A stretch of 64,000 nt of DNA from Steroidobacter agaridevorans (GCF_009932555.1 NZ_BLJO01000003.1:186001-250000), one strand, 5' to 3'; counted from the stretch's first letter, positions 1 through 9,271 are shown. Notes: generated by a model not told the origin, from the sequence alone. Numbers and translations: made by a program.

Positions 1-1332
1 CATGCCATCTATCTCGGCGTCATGCTCTCGATGGCGGTTCTGGCGCTGCTTGGCTTCATCAATCTGCGCTCACGCCTCGCTGCGGTTTATCTGTTGTATC
101 TGGCGACCCAAACTGCGTCGTTCGTCGGGCTCAACGGCTATCTGGCCCACTTCATTCCCGCCGCTTACGCTCACTGGGGCGACACGATTACCAGCCTCCT
201 GGTGATGGGCAGCGTCGCCACCGGCGTACTCTTCTACCGTCACTTGTTCCGCGACTACGCTGCTTCTGCTCTAGGCTTGCGTGTTCTCGATGTCTTCCTG
301 CTCGTCTTCATCGCCGAGCTCTGCCTCATGGGTGTGGGCCAGACCCGGCTCGCACTACAGATCAACGGCAACGTCGTGCTGCTGCTCAGTGCGCTAGCGC
401 CGGTGATCGCGCTGTCGATGCGCTCAGGCCCTGAACGTGAGCGCCGTATCATCTGCGGGCTGGTCTGGCTGCAGGCCGGCGCTCTCGCCATCATGATGAT
501 GCCGCTGCTCGGACTGCTTGCGTCGCGCGTCGAATGGATCGTGGATGCGCCCTTGAGCCAGGGCGTGGTCGCCGCCGCTGTGATGTGTGCCATTTTGCAT
601 CAGCGCACTCGCGGCCTGGTCGAGGCGCGGCGGCACGCCGAGATGGAAATGAAGATGACCCACAGCCTGCTCGACGCCGAGCGCAAGCGCGCCGCAGAGC
701 AGGCACGCTTCATGGACATGCTCACGCACGAACTGAAGACGCCGATCGCCGCGGTGAAGATGGTCTTTCAGTTGCCCGAAGCCTCCGACAGCGCACGGCG
801 CTACGCACTGACGACGCTCGATGACATGGACGCCGTCGTCGAGCGCTGCCGGCAACTCGATCTGCTCCAACAGGGCCGATTCACGCCGCGCCGCGAATCT
901 TGCCGAGTGGATGCTTTGCTGGCCGAGATCCTCGCGTCCTGCCCGGCTTCGCACCGGTTGCGCCTGGCAACCGGGCCCCTGTGCGACATCGAGAGCGATC
1001 GGCATCTGCTGAAGATCGCCATCGGCAATCTGGTCGACAACGCCCTCAAGTACTCCGCGCCCGGTTCGGACATCGATTGCCATATCGAACGGTGCGAGGG
1101 CGGCGGGCAGGCGCACATCCGCTTTTCCATCGAAAACCAGCCCGGCGCGGCCGGGCTGCCCGATCCGGACAAGCTGTTCGAGAAGTATTACCGCAGTCCG
1201 CATGCTCACAAGCACACCGGCTCGGGTCTCGGTCTCTATCTCGTCCGGCACCTGGCCGAACTGCTGGACGTCCGTCTGAGCTACGACCAGGTTGACCAGC
1301 GCGCGCGTTTCACCCTATGGATCCCTGCTTAA
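1..1332 (+). CDS. 7TM-type sensor histidine kinase (5' end outside window)
   Basis: Membrane sensor kinase of a two-component system, presumably phosphorylating the regulator encoded just downstream. The reading frame is open from base 1, so the start and any extracellular sensor domain lie upstream; 443 residues are visible. The first ~190 residues are several hydrophobic helices in the style of the 7TMR-DISM domain, followed by a short linker. The H-box (MLTHELKTP) carries the phospho-acceptor His, then come the N-box (NLVDNALKYS) and the last glycine box (GSGLGLYLVRHL). The usual DxGxG of the first glycine box is not recognisable; the segment reads ENQPGAAGLPD, which I believe is common in this subfamily. 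The gene overlaps the response regulator by 16 bp, implying translational coupling. Signal sensed unknown. Confidence 0.9.
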   Translation, partial: HAIYLGVMLSMAVLALLGFINLRSRLAAVYLLYLATQTASFVGLNGYLAHFIPAAYAHWGDTITSLLVMGSVATGVLFYRHLFRDYAASALGLRVLDVFLLVFIAELCLMGVGQTRLALQINGNVVLLLSALAPVIALSMRSGPERERRIICGLVWLQAGALAIMMMPLLGLLASRVEWIVDAPLSQGVVAAAVMCAILHQRTRGLVEARRHAEMEMKMTHSLLDAERKRAAEQARFMDMLTHELKTPIAAVKMVFQLPEASDSARRYALTTLDDMDAVVERCRQLDLLQQGRFTPRRESCRVDALLAEILASCPASHRLRLATGPLCDIESDRHLLKIAIGNLVDNALKYSAPGSDIDCHIERCEGGGQAHIRFSIENQPGAAGLPDPDKLFEKYYRSPHAHKHTGSGLGLYLVRHLAELLDVRLSYDQVDQRARFTLWIPA

Positions 1333-2006
1333 ACATCGTCGTCGTCGAAGATCACGAAGCGCTGCGCATCATCACCGTCGAAGCGCTGCAGAGCCGGGGA
1401 CATCGGGTCATCGGCGTGGAAAGCGCCGAATGTCTGCAGGAAACATTGGGCAATCAGCCGCTCGATCTGGTCGTGGTCGATGTCAATCTGCCGGGCGAGG
1501 ACGGTGTCAGCCTGGCGCGCCGCCTCAAGCAGAGCCATCCGGATCTGGGTGTGATCGTGGTCAGTGTGCGCGACCGGCTGGACGACAAGCTCGGCGCTTA
1601 TGAGTGTGGGGCGGACCTTTATTTGACCAAGCCCGTCTCCGTTGAAGAACTTTGCGCAGCGGCGGCTGCTCTGGGGAAACGACTCCAGCGCGTGAGTCAC
1701 CCGCCACGGCGGGGCTTCAGCTTGGATCTTCAGCAGATGCGGCTGCGTGGTCCAGCCGGCGAGACGCCACTTACGGCGCAGGAAGCGACCGTGCTCGCCG
1801 CGCTAGTGCGCGCGCCCGGTCATCGCCTCGAGACCTGGCAGTTCCTCGAACAACTCGGCTGGGTCGATACGACGGGCAAGATGGCGCTGGAAGTTCCGAT
1901 GAGCCGTCTGCGGCGCAAATTCACTTTGGTGGGCGCCGCCGCCAATCCTCTCATCGCCATCCGCAAACACGGTTATCAGCTCGGCTGCGACGTCGTTATC
2001 GATTGA
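1317..2006 (+). CDS. Response regulator, OmpR/PhoB family
   Basis: Partner regulator of the upstream sensor kinase (229 aa). The N-terminal receiver domain (about residues 4-118) shows an acidic residue near the start (VVEDHEA), the phospho-acceptor Asp in VVVDVNLPGEDG and the conserved Lys in YLTKPVS. The C-terminal ~90 residues are a winged-helix DNA-binding domain ending in a typical IRKHGYQLGC strand. The ATG lies inside the 3' end of the kinase gene in another frame. The 3' end overlaps the convergent LysR gene by 31 bp. Target genes cannot be told from the sequence. Confidence 0.92.
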   Translation: MDPCLNIVVVEDHEALRIITVEALQSRGHRVIGVESAECLQETLGNQPLDLVVVDVNLPGEDGVSLARRLKQSHPDLGVIVVSVRDRLDDKLGAYECGADLYLTKPVSVEELCAAAAALGKRLQRVSHPPRRGFSLDLQQMRLRGPAGETPLTAQEATVLAALVRAPGHRLETWQFLEQLGWVDTTGKMALEVPMSRLRRKFTLVGAAANPLIAIRKHGYQLGCDVVID

Positions 2007-2884
2007 ACGCGTGCCTCCGCTCGAAGCCACTCCGCGGTGGCGCTCACGTGCGGGGCTGCGGGTCGATCGGATCTCAGGACCAGATGATACGTGTGCCCCG
2101 CCATCACGGGTCCGAACGGCTGCACCAGGTGACCGGCGGCGAGTTCTTCTTCCACCAATGGCAGACTCAGCAGTGCGATTCCTTGGCCCGCGACTGCTGC
2201 TTGAATTGCATGCCCTTCGTCCGAGAAGCGCAACTGTCCTGGCGCCGCGCTCCATGGCAGCTGCGCTCGGGCAAACCAGCTTTCCCAGGTCGGGTTGAGC
2301 GGATGCGCTCGCTTCCACTGAAAGTGTATGAACGTCACGCCATCCAGATCTGCGGGCGAAGTCACGCCGAGCTTGGAATGAACCACCGGCGCGTAGCGAT
2401 CGGCGAACAGGACTTCGCTCGCAACACCGGGATAGGGTCCTTCGCCATAACGGATCGCGATATCGACGGCGCTGTCCACGAGATCGACGACTTCGTCGGA
2501 TGCATTGAGTAGCAGATCGATCTCGGGATGCTGCTCGTGAAACCGTCGCATGCGTGGCACGAGCCACTTCGCGGTGAAGGCATTGGTCGCCGAGATCGTC
2601 ACCTGCGCTCGTTTCTTCGTTTGCACCAGGCGTGCGAGCGTCGCCTCGAATGCATCGAAGCCCTCTTGCAAGACCGGGAACAGCTGCACGCCAGCGTCGG
2701 TCAGCTCCACCTTCCTCGTGTCGCGCTTGAACAGCGACAGTCCGGTGTGCTCTTCCAGCGAGCGAATCTGATGACTGATCGCAGTGGGCGTAACGGCAAG
2801 CTCGCTGGCAGCCCGCTTGAAGCTGCCCAGCCGCGCAGCGGCTTCGAACGCACGAAGAGCCGAAAGAGGAGGGAGTCGACGCAT
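1976..2884 (-). CDS. LysR-family transcriptional regulator (GcvA-like)
   Basis: DNA-binding regulator of 302 aa. The N-terminus (MRRLPPLSALRAFEAAARLG) with the following helix-turn-helix (AASELAVTPTAISHQI) is the GcvA-like form of LysR. The remainder is a substrate-binding fold of two alpha/beta lobes for an unknown inducer. I chose the ATG at 2884 because family members begin exactly there; an in-frame start at 2956 would add 24 unrelated residues. It is divergent from the RidA / Old Yellow Enzyme pair across a 121-bp gap, the classic arrangement for a LysR protein controlling its neighbour, so those genes are its likely targets (inference). Confidence 0.9.
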   Translation of the reverse strand: MRRLPPLSALRAFEAAARLGSFKRAASELAVTPTAISHQIRSLEEHTGLSLFKRDTRKVELTDAGVQLFPVLQEGFDAFEATLARLVQTKKRAQVTISATNAFTAKWLVPRMRRFHEQHPEIDLLLNASDEVVDLVDSAVDIAIRYGEGPYPGVASEVLFADRYAPVVHSKLGVTSPADLDGVTFIHFQWKRAHPLNPTWESWFARAQLPWSAAPGQLRFSDEGHAIQAAVAGQGIALLSLPLVEEELAAGHLVQPFGPVMAGHTYHLVLRSDRPAAPHVSATAEWLRAEARVQSITTSQPS

Positions 2885-3005
2885 GATGCAGAGCTGAGTT
2901 GAGCTCACCTTATGCCTGAGAATTTCGAGTTTGTCGATTTGCGGCGCCGGCCGCATCGTTGCCGTGGACGGGCGCTTCGCCCGCCGATGTCACATGAGGA
3001 CTGCA
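2885..3005. promoter_or_regulatory. Divergent control region lysR / ridA
   Basis: This 121-bp gap separates the divergent LysR and RidA starts and must hold both promoters. A perfect 6-bp stem (CGGGCG, loop CTT, CGCCCG) lies at 2969-2983, in what would be the ridA leader. A GAGGA ribosome-binding sequence at 2996-3000 precedes the ridA start by 5 nt. I could not fix a clear T-N11-A LysR box or -35/-10 pair. Confidence 0.5.
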
Positions 3006-3404
3006 ATGATGTTGGAACGAATCGTCACTCGACCGGACAACTACGCTCCCTTCCTGCTCTCGCAGGGAATCAAGTTCGGCAACCTGATCTTCATCTCCGG
3101 CCAGGCCGGCGCTGACGACAGCGGCAGGATCGTCGAGGGCGGCTTTCGCGCACAGGGCGAACAAGCGTTCGCGAACTTGCGCCGCGCACTCGAGGCCGGC
3201 GGCTCCAGCCTGCAGGACGTGATCAAGGTCACGATCTTCGTCACGGACATGGCGAACTTCGCGCAGGTCGTCGAGCTGCGCAGGAAGTATTTCTCGGCGC
3301 CGTATCCTGCGGACACCATCGCCGAGATCAAGGCGCTCTACGACCCGAAAGCGATGATCGAGATTGAAGCGATCGCAGCCGTGCGCACGGGTGGGAGCAA
3401 GTAG
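3006..3404 (+). CDS. RidA family protein (reactive enamine/imine deaminase-like)
   Basis: 132-aa member of the RidA/YjgF/UK114 family. Characterised members hydrolyse reactive 2-aminoacrylate-type enamines/imines; others act in amino-acid or aromatic catabolism. Family features visible are the QGIKFGNLIFISGQAG strand, the central AFANLRRALEAGGS helix and DVIKVTIFVTDM. The RidA Arg is at a plausible position, but the terminal sequence is not exactly the E. coli type. Two adjacent ATGs (3006, 3009) are possible; GAGGA is 5 or 8 nt upstream. It is followed after 1 bp by the OYE-family gene, so the two are one operon, probably under the divergent LysR regulator. Confidence 0.9.
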   Translation: MMLERIVTRPDNYAPFLLSQGIKFGNLIFISGQAGADDSGRIVEGGFRAQGEQAFANLRRALEAGGSSLQDVIKVTIFVTDMANFAQVVELRRKYFSAPYPADTIAEIKALYDPKAMIEIEAIAAVRTGGSK

Positions 3405-3405
3405 C

Positions 3406-4575
3406 ATGAGCTCACAGCAACATCGAACGAGCGCCGATGTTCCCGCAGCGTCGCCGCTCTTCACGGCACTCGAATTGGGTGGGTTGACTCTGCGTAACCG
3501 CGTTTCAGTCGCGCCGATGACACGAGTCAGCGCGGCAGAGGATGGTCGCGCCACTCGGCGGATGGCGGAGTATTACTCCGCCTTCGCCGCAGGCGGCTTC
3601 GGTCTCGTGATCACCGAAGGCACGTATACGGACAAGGCGTTCTCGCAAGGTTACAGATATCAGCCGGGCCTGACGGATGACACTCAACGAGATGCATGGA
3701 GCCGCGTGGTCGAAGGGGTGCATCGGCACGGCGGCCGAATTTTCGCGCAGCTGATGCACGCGGGCGCGTTGTCGCAGTGGAATCCATATAACGGCGGGAC
3801 GCGCGGTCCGTCGGGAGTGAAGCCTCGAGGACAGCAGATGACTGTCTATCACGGCAGTGGCGACTATGCGTTGCCCGAGCCCTTGTCGCAGGAGGAGATA
3901 TCGGCGGCGATTCGCGGTTTCGCCGATGCCGCCGTGCTCGCTCGCGAAGCCGGCTTCGATGGCGTCGAAATTCATGGCGCGAACGGCTATCTGGTCGACC
4001 AGTTTCTGAGCGCGGGCGTAAACCTTCGCGACGACCGCTACGGCGGCGGCATCGAGCGACGGGTGCGGCTGATGGTCGAGGTGGTCGAAGCGGTGCGGGC
4101 GGCAGTCGGCCCGACATTCGTGGTGGGAGTGCGCATCTCCCAAGGCAAGGTGAATGATTTCACCTACAAGTGGAGCGAAGGCGAGGCGGCGGCCGCCGTC
4201 GTGTTTGGAACGTTGGACTCATTGCCGGTCGACTACATCCACACCACGGAGTTCGAGGCGTGGCAGCCGGCGTTCGGGGCTGGACTGAGTCTCGCGGCAT
4301 TGGCGAAGAAGTATTCCCGGAAGCCGGTGCTGGCCAATGGCGGGCTGCATGCGCCGGCGCAGGCGACCGGCATGATCGAGCGAGGGGAGGCGGACTTCGT
4401 CTCGCTGGGGCGCGGCGCATTGATGCATCCGGATTGGGTGCGACGGGTAAGCGAAGCGCGAGCGATTGAGGAGTTCGATCGAGGGTTGATATCGCCGATC
4501 GCGGACCTGGAGAACGCCAGGCGACACCGCGAGCGCATGCGCGCTCAGTCCCGTAGCGCCGTGACGACTCCGTGA
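3406..4575 (+). CDS. NADH:flavin oxidoreductase, Old Yellow Enzyme family
   Basis: FMN-dependent ene-reductase-type TIM barrel of 389 aa that reduces activated C=C bonds, or related substrates, with NAD(P)H. Seen in the sequence: the N-terminal PLFTALELGGLTLRNRVSVAP strand typical of the family, the catalytic HGANGYLVDQFLS segment (His/Asn pair) followed by NLRDDRYGG, and a late FMN-phosphate region (VLANGGLHAP). The ATG at 3406 follows a GGGAG sequence and lies 1 bp after the ridA stop; an upstream in-frame start would lie within ridA. Its pairing with RidA suggests catabolism or detoxification of an unsaturated, possibly nitrogen-containing, compound (inference). Confidence 0.92.
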   Translation: MSSQQHRTSADVPAASPLFTALELGGLTLRNRVSVAPMTRVSAAEDGRATRRMAEYYSAFAAGGFGLVITEGTYTDKAFSQGYRYQPGLTDDTQRDAWSRVVEGVHRHGGRIFAQLMHAGALSQWNPYNGGTRGPSGVKPRGQQMTVYHGSGDYALPEPLSQEEISAAIRGFADAAVLAREAGFDGVEIHGANGYLVDQFLSAGVNLRDDRYGGGIERRVRLMVEVVEAVRAAVGPTFVVGVRISQGKVNDFTYKWSEGEAAAAVVFGTLDSLPVDYIHTTEFEAWQPAFGAGLSLAALAKKYSRKPVLANGGLHAPAQATGMIERGEADFVSLGRGALMHPDWVRRVSEARAIEEFDRGLISPIADLENARRHRERMRAQSRSAVTTP

Positions 4576-4582
4576 GAAGTCC

Positions 4583-5386
4583 GTGAGGATTCGCGCCGCT
4601 GCTGGCCTTACGGTCGATGGGGAGGCGGAACAGGGTTTCCGCCTCGTCGACCCGACGGCTTTCCGAGGCTACCGATTTATGTTCAGTGACGTGCGTCTCG
4701 ATGGCGCTGATGATGCGACCGACAAGCCCGCTCGGACCGTCCCAACGGTAATTCGCATCGCGCCACAGGTGCCGGCCACTGTGCGCACTCTGGCCCTCGA
4801 GAGTGCGGCCGTGCTCGCGGCGATGGAAGCGCTCTCGATTCCGGCCTTCGTCTGCGATGGCGCGGGTGCCGTGCAGGCGCTCACCCCTATGGCGGAAGTG
4901 CTCGTTCGAACCGATCGCGGCCTGTGCCTGAAGTCACACCGTCTTTGCGCGGACAACGTCGTCGAAGCGCAGGCGATCGATGATGCGATTGCTGCCGCGG
5001 CACTCGCTCACGCCCAGGTAGCCCCTCCGACACATCGGACGATCGTCGTGCGCGGCGGCCGCAGCGAAGGCCCGCCGCTCGTGCTCGAAATCATTCCTCT
5101 ACCGCGGCGGGAGTACGAAGCTGACCTCGCTCCTCGCGTGCTGGTCGTCGCGAGAGGCGCGAGGGTGCCAAACGAACGCAGAGCCGCGGTGGTACAGGCA
5201 GCGTATGCGCTCACGGGGGCGGAGACGCAGATCGCGATTCAACTCGGCGCTGGCGAGACGCCCCAGGCTATCGCCGCCGCCCGAGGCGTCGCCGTGGGCA
5301 CGGTGCGCGCTCAAATAAAGACTATCTGCGCCAAGCTCCGCGTCAGCCGTCAGGCCGAGTTGGTCGCGCGCCTCAACGATCTCTGA
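4583..5386 (+). CDS. LuxR-type HTH regulator, apparently short at the N-terminus
   Basis: 267 residues from a GTG start with an AGAAG sequence upstream. The last ~60 residues are a clear LuxR/GerE-type helix-turn-helix (LTGAETQIAIQLGAGETPQ ... GTVRAQIKTICAKLRVSRQ). The middle resembles the ligand/PAS-like central part of ~370-aa LuxR regulators from proteobacteria. The N-terminal third of such proteins is missing, and the first ~40 residues look non-homologous. It could be a genuine short variant or a truncated remnant. It starts 7 bp after the OYE gene, in the same direction. Function unknown. Confidence 0.65.
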   Translation: MRIRAAAGLTVDGEAEQGFRLVDPTAFRGYRFMFSDVRLDGADDATDKPARTVPTVIRIAPQVPATVRTLALESAAVLAAMEALSIPAFVCDGAGAVQALTPMAEVLVRTDRGLCLKSHRLCADNVVEAQAIDDAIAAAALAHAQVAPPTHRTIVVRGGRSEGPPLVLEIIPLPRREYEADLAPRVLVVARGARVPNERRAAVVQAAYALTGAETQIAIQLGAGETPQAIAAARGVAVGTVRAQIKTICAKLRVSRQAELVARLNDL

Positions 5387-5457
5387 GCACCCGGTCACAG
5401 AATTGGATCTTCTATCCAATTTGGGAGATGCAGTGAGTGTGTGCGGCCGCTAGGGCG

Positions 5458-8226
5458 TCAAGGAGTCGGCGATCGCGCAGCTACCACCGAGTGCCGCAGC
5501 TCTTCGGCGGCGACTACCTCGGTTTGCGCCGATCCCATCTTCCGCAGACGATCCAAGGCTGGTTCGAGCAGCTTCATCGCTTCGGCGCCACGGCCTTGAG
5601 CAGCCAGCAGTCGTCCGCGCAGTAGCTCGAGGCGCGGCGCCCAATCGCGCTCGGGCGATGCGGTTTCGAGCGCTTTGGGATCGAGCGCAGCGAGCAGGGG
5701 TTCAATGTCCTCAACGGGGCGCTTGGTCTCGAGCAGCGATCGGGCCAGGAAAAACTCCAGTCGCTGCGTTTGTGGATGTCGTTCGCCCAGCTGTTGGCCC
5801 AGGCGCGCCCGCGCCGATTCGAGATGCGCGATCCCGCTATCGCACTGGCCAGCCTCGCATTCGTGTACGCCGAGCAGCCCTTCGGCGAGCGCCGTGAAAT
5901 GACTCTCGGTGCCGGCGTCGCGCAGATAGTGCTCGTAGCTCGTGCGGCTGGCCGCGAGCGCTTCCTGCGGACGGCCGGTACGGGCGTAGATAACGGACAG
6001 AAGTCCAAGCGTTTCGTGCGCGTAGAGGTTCGCGGGGTTGTGTGCCACCAATGTCTCGTACGCCTCACGCAGCAACGGCTCGGCTTGCTGGTAGCGGCGC
6101 TCGAGCACCAGATTGATGCCATAGAGATTCTTGAAGCGCGCGCCCGTCGGGCTGGCTGCGCCACCATCCCGACGCAAGGTTTCGAGCCCTTCGGCAAACA
6201 ACGGGTCGGCCTGCTCGAAGCGGCCCATGCGTGAATAGAGCGTGGCCAGATTGGCCAGCCATTTGAATCGCGCGGTGCCATCGTTCGGATCGATCTGGCG
6301 CTGGCTCTCCAGCGTGGCTTCGCAATCACCGACGGCGCGTTCGTAGTCCGATGTCATGATCCCGTGATAACAACGCGCGCGATACGCGGCGAACAGTGCG
6401 CGCGGATCGTCGACAGCTTGGCGCTGGAGCACGGCGTCGGCTTCCGCAATCAGCTGTGCCGCCTCATCGAAGCGCGATGCCTCGGTCAGGTCCTGCGAGA
6501 GCCAGTACTGTGCCTGCAGGCTGCGCGGATGTTCGGCGCCGAGGCTGGCGCGGAACAGCGCTAGCGCCTTGCGATCCTGGTCGATCGCGGCCGACAGATC
6601 CGTCAACTCACCGTACACCTCACCGGCCGAGGCGCGGATTGCGGCTTCGATCGCGGGCTGTTCGCGAAACCGTTCGCCGATGCGATTCAGCGCGCGGTCT
6701 ACGGCTTCGCGCACGGTCGGTGTCTTTGATTCTCCGATGTCTTCGTACGGCGCGGCCGCGGATAACACTTCGCGGCTGAAGAAGTCGCTGACGGCCTGCG
6801 CGACCGCCGCCTGCTCGCGGGCCGCGCGCTCGGATCGCAGGGCGTTCAGATAGAACCAGATGCCTACAGCGAGACCGACGCACAGTGCCGAGACTGCGGT
6901 AATGAGCCATGGTCGTCGCGCGCGCAGACGTTCCAGCTGGCTTGCCGTCTCAGCGGCGCGCTCGCGTAGTTGCTGTTGAGCGCGCAAGTCTTCGCGACGT
7001 GCGTCGAGCTGGCGCAGGCGCTGCGCGAGCTCACGCGCAGAAGTCAGTCGCCGTTGCGGATTGCCATCGACGGCCGACGCGATGTCGCTGCGGAGTACCT
7101 CGTCGGCTATGTCGCGCTCCCAGCCCGGAGCCAGCGGCTTGCGCAGGTCGCCGACGACGAGCTGATACAGCATGACGCCGAGCGCGTAGACGTCCGATGG
7201 CGCGGTGGCGCTGCCATCGGCGATGACTTCTGGCGCGAGGTACAGCGGCGTGCCGCCGCTCGCCTGAGTTTGCGTGAAGCCGAGCCGCGTGATGCCGAAT
7301 TGCGCCAGGCGGTCGAGCTGCAGCAGATGTGCGCTACCGAAATCGGCGAGGCGTGTGCGCCAGCGGCCGTCGCCCGTCGCTTCGACGAGGATATTTCCGG
7401 GCTTCATATCTTTGTGGAGCACGCCGACTGCATGCGCATCGGCGAGGGAATCGGCGACCGACGCGAGCAACTCGAGGCGCTGCTCGAGCGGTACGCCGGC
7501 AGCGCCGCTCTGCGCCTGCCACCATTGCAGCAGATCGACACCGCCGTACTCGCATTCGATATAGAAGGGCGCCAGCTCGAAGTTCCAGTCCAACACCTTC
7601 ACGAAGTCGTCGCGCTCGCCCAACTGCTGGCTCAGCATGCGGTAGAGCGTGACCTCGCGCTTGAGGCAGGACAGCCGCGCGCCGTCGACGCTGATCTTGA
7701 AGACGCGCTGCTCGCCGAGCTTTCGATGACGCGCGAGCCATACCTCGATCCCGCGGTTGGCTCCGAGCGGCGCGACGAGCTCCCATTGGTCGCGCCCCGG
7801 CAGCGTGCCGCCGGTTTGCAGTGTCACTGGCTGTGCTTGAGTGCTGGACGCGGCTCGCACCTGCACCGGGACCGCCAGGCGATAGCCGAGACGGTGCACC
7901 GTCGTGATGATCGTTTGATCGCGATCGCCAAGCGCGCTGCGCAGTTTGCTGATGGCCTGATTCAGCGCGCCGTCGGTCACATGTTGGTGGCCGTAAACCG
8001 CCTCGACCAGCTCATCTTTGCGCACCACTTCGCCGGCGCAGCGGAGCAACTCCCGCAGAACTTGCAGTGGCCGCGGCTCCAGCTCCACGGGTTGGCCGCG
8101 CACACTCAGTCGCCAGCACGCCTCGTCGAGTTCCGCGTCAGCGAAACGCCAGATGAAACTCGGTACATCGCCCTCCGGCGGTGCGCCGCCGTTGCTGTTC
8201 CGTTGATCTCCGTAGCCCACGTCCAT
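5458..8226 (-). CDS. Winged-helix / serine-threonine kinase / TPR membrane protein
   Basis: A 922-aa multidomain signalling protein. Residues ~25-120 form an OmpR/CadC-type winged helix (ELEPRPLQVLRELLRCAGEV ... TTVHRLGYRL). Residues ~145-420 form a protein kinase domain with the VAIK-type Lys in RVFKIS, the catalytic loop HKDMKPGN (HKD instead of HRD) and DFGSA. A single membrane helix (ITAVSALCVGLAVGIWFYL) lies near residue 450. The remaining ~450 residues are tetratricopeptide-like helical repeats, probably periplasmic. The glycine-rich loop is weak (PLGANRG), but Lys, Asp and DFG are present, so it is likely active. The DNA-binding and kinase parts lie on the cytoplasmic side. No substrate gene is adjacent. 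Confidence 0.88.
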   Translation of the reverse strand: MDVGYGDQRNSNGGAPPEGDVPSFIWRFADAELDEACWRLSVRGQPVELEPRPLQVLRELLRCAGEVVRKDELVEAVYGHQHVTDGALNQAISKLRSALGDRDQTIITTVHRLGYRLAVPVQVRAASSTQAQPVTLQTGGTLPGRDQWELVAPLGANRGIEVWLARHRKLGEQRVFKISVDGARLSCLKREVTLYRMLSQQLGERDDFVKVLDWNFELAPFYIECEYGGVDLLQWWQAQSGAAGVPLEQRLELLASVADSLADAHAVGVLHKDMKPGNILVEATGDGRWRTRLADFGSAHLLQLDRLAQFGITRLGFTQTQASGGTPLYLAPEVIADGSATAPSDVYALGVMLYQLVVGDLRKPLAPGWERDIADEVLRSDIASAVDGNPQRRLTSARELAQRLRQLDARREDLRAQQQLRERAAETASQLERLRARRPWLITAVSALCVGLAVGIWFYLNALRSERAAREQAAVAQAVSDFFSREVLSAAAPYEDIGESKTPTVREAVDRALNRIGERFREQPAIEAAIRASAGEVYGELTDLSAAIDQDRKALALFRASLGAEHPRSLQAQYWLSQDLTEASRFDEAAQLIAEADAVLQRQAVDDPRALFAAYRARCYHGIMTSDYERAVGDCEATLESQRQIDPNDGTARFKWLANLATLYSRMGRFEQADPLFAEGLETLRRDGGAASPTGARFKNLYGINLVLERRYQQAEPLLREAYETLVAHNPANLYAHETLGLLSVIYARTGRPQEALAASRTSYEHYLRDAGTESHFTALAEGLLGVHECEAGQCDSGIAHLESARARLGQQLGERHPQTQRLEFFLARSLLETKRPVEDIEPLLAALDPKALETASPERDWAPRLELLRGRLLAAQGRGAEAMKLLEPALDRLRKMGSAQTEVVAAEELRHSVVAARSPTP

Positions 8227-8525
8227 CCCATCCCGGTAATCGCGCCACCGATACCTAAACGCTATAAAAATGTCTACGCGGCGGAAGCTGAAGTTTGCAG
8301 GGATGCCAAGCAGAGCGGTTCTGCTGACGATTTGCGGGGCTGTGTCCGGAGATGCGGGACCTCTCTTATGCGGAAGCTCAGGTTGCCGTCCTTCTGCTCG
8401 TAGTCATCCGCGAACTCGCCCGTAGCCGAGCGCCACCGACGCATTCTCGCCGAGCGATGTAGGCCGTGCGGTCCAGCGCGGGTCCAACAGTGCGGAATGC
8501 GGGCATATCGCTATGCGGGCAAGCG
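8227..8525. other. Intergenic region, no gene seen
   Basis: 299 bp between the kinase start and the 3' end of the quinone reductase gene. Short open frames on both strands show no family resemblance. An AT-rich patch (CTATAAAAAT) near 8263-8272 could belong to the promoter of the minus-strand kinase, but no -35 partner is obvious. I see no RNA gene or strong hairpin. Confidence 0.4.
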
Positions 8526-9113
8526 CTAGGCTGCTTTTTCGACGAGCGTCGTAATCTCTGCAAGCCATGCGGCGCGTTGCGGGGCGGTGCTCCCCGACAC
8601 TGGTCCGTACACGCGCCTCACAACATTGGTGACGCCGCACAGTCCGAAGATGCATTTCTTCCAGAGGGTTTCAAGCGGATCGCCGAACGCGGCGGCCTCA
8701 CGCTCGGCCGGTGTATTGCTGGTGTTAACGACAATTGCAATTCGGGCGCGTAGCAGGCCAACGGGCACGCCTTCGAACCCCACGCCATCAGGATAGGCGT
8801 ACGCAGTGTTCAGCCGGAACACGCGATCTATCCATCCCTTGAGAATGGCTGGCGGCTGACCCCACCAGTTGGGATGGAAAACGAGTATCAGATCGGCGCG
8901 CGCCAGTTCTGAACAATGCTGCTCGACCAGCATGTTCGATGAGCCCACGTTGCCGTCTTCCCCAGTCGGTTGAATCGGGTCGAAGCGCTCGGCGTACAGA
9001 TCGTGAAAGGCCGTCTCGTAGCCTCGAGCGACAAGCACCTGCTCCGCTGCGGACGCCATGGCGTGACTGAGGCTCTTCGAGCTCGGATTGGCGACGACGA
9101 TCAAGGCGAGCAT
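8526..9113 (-). CDS. NAD(P)H-dependent quinone oxidoreductase, flavodoxin_2 fold
   Basis: 195-aa flavodoxin-like reductase of the NQO/MdaB/KefF type; members transfer two electrons from NAD(P)H through FMN or FAD to quinones. The N-terminus ALIVVANPSSKSLSH is the flavin-phosphate loop of the family, and HPNWWGQPPAILKGWIDRVF is its most diagnostic segment. The ATG at 9113 fits the family start; an in-frame ATG at 9149 would add 12 residues, and neither has a strong ribosome-binding site. It is a single gene with no obvious operon partner. The C-terminal half is slightly degenerate but full length. Confidence 0.85.
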   Translation of the reverse strand: MLALIVVANPSSKSLSHAMASAAEQVLVARGYETAFHDLYAERFDPIQPTGEDGNVGSSNMLVEQHCSELARADLILVFHPNWWGQPPAILKGWIDRVFRLNTAYAYPDGVGFEGVPVGLLRARIAIVVNTSNTPAEREAAAFGDPLETLWKKCIFGLCGVTNVVRRVYGPVSGSTAPQRAAWLAEITTLVEKAA

Positions 9114-9271
9114 GGCTGCGATCTCGTTCGAAGGAGCGGGTGGGATCATATCTTATGGCGCAGATCGTTCGTGAGCTCCACTGAGAGAAGCATTGAGGAA
9201 CGGACGTCTTCTGCGCTCGTCGAGGAAGTGCTCGAGTGCTCCGCGTACTTCTCCGCGCAAGACGGTGCTAC

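Noticed and set aside
6970-8403. 477-codon plus-strand frame opposite the kinase gene
   Set aside because: Antisense shadow: GC-rich codon bias keeps the opposite frame open. The minus-strand protein has clear kinase and winged-helix motifs; this one has none.
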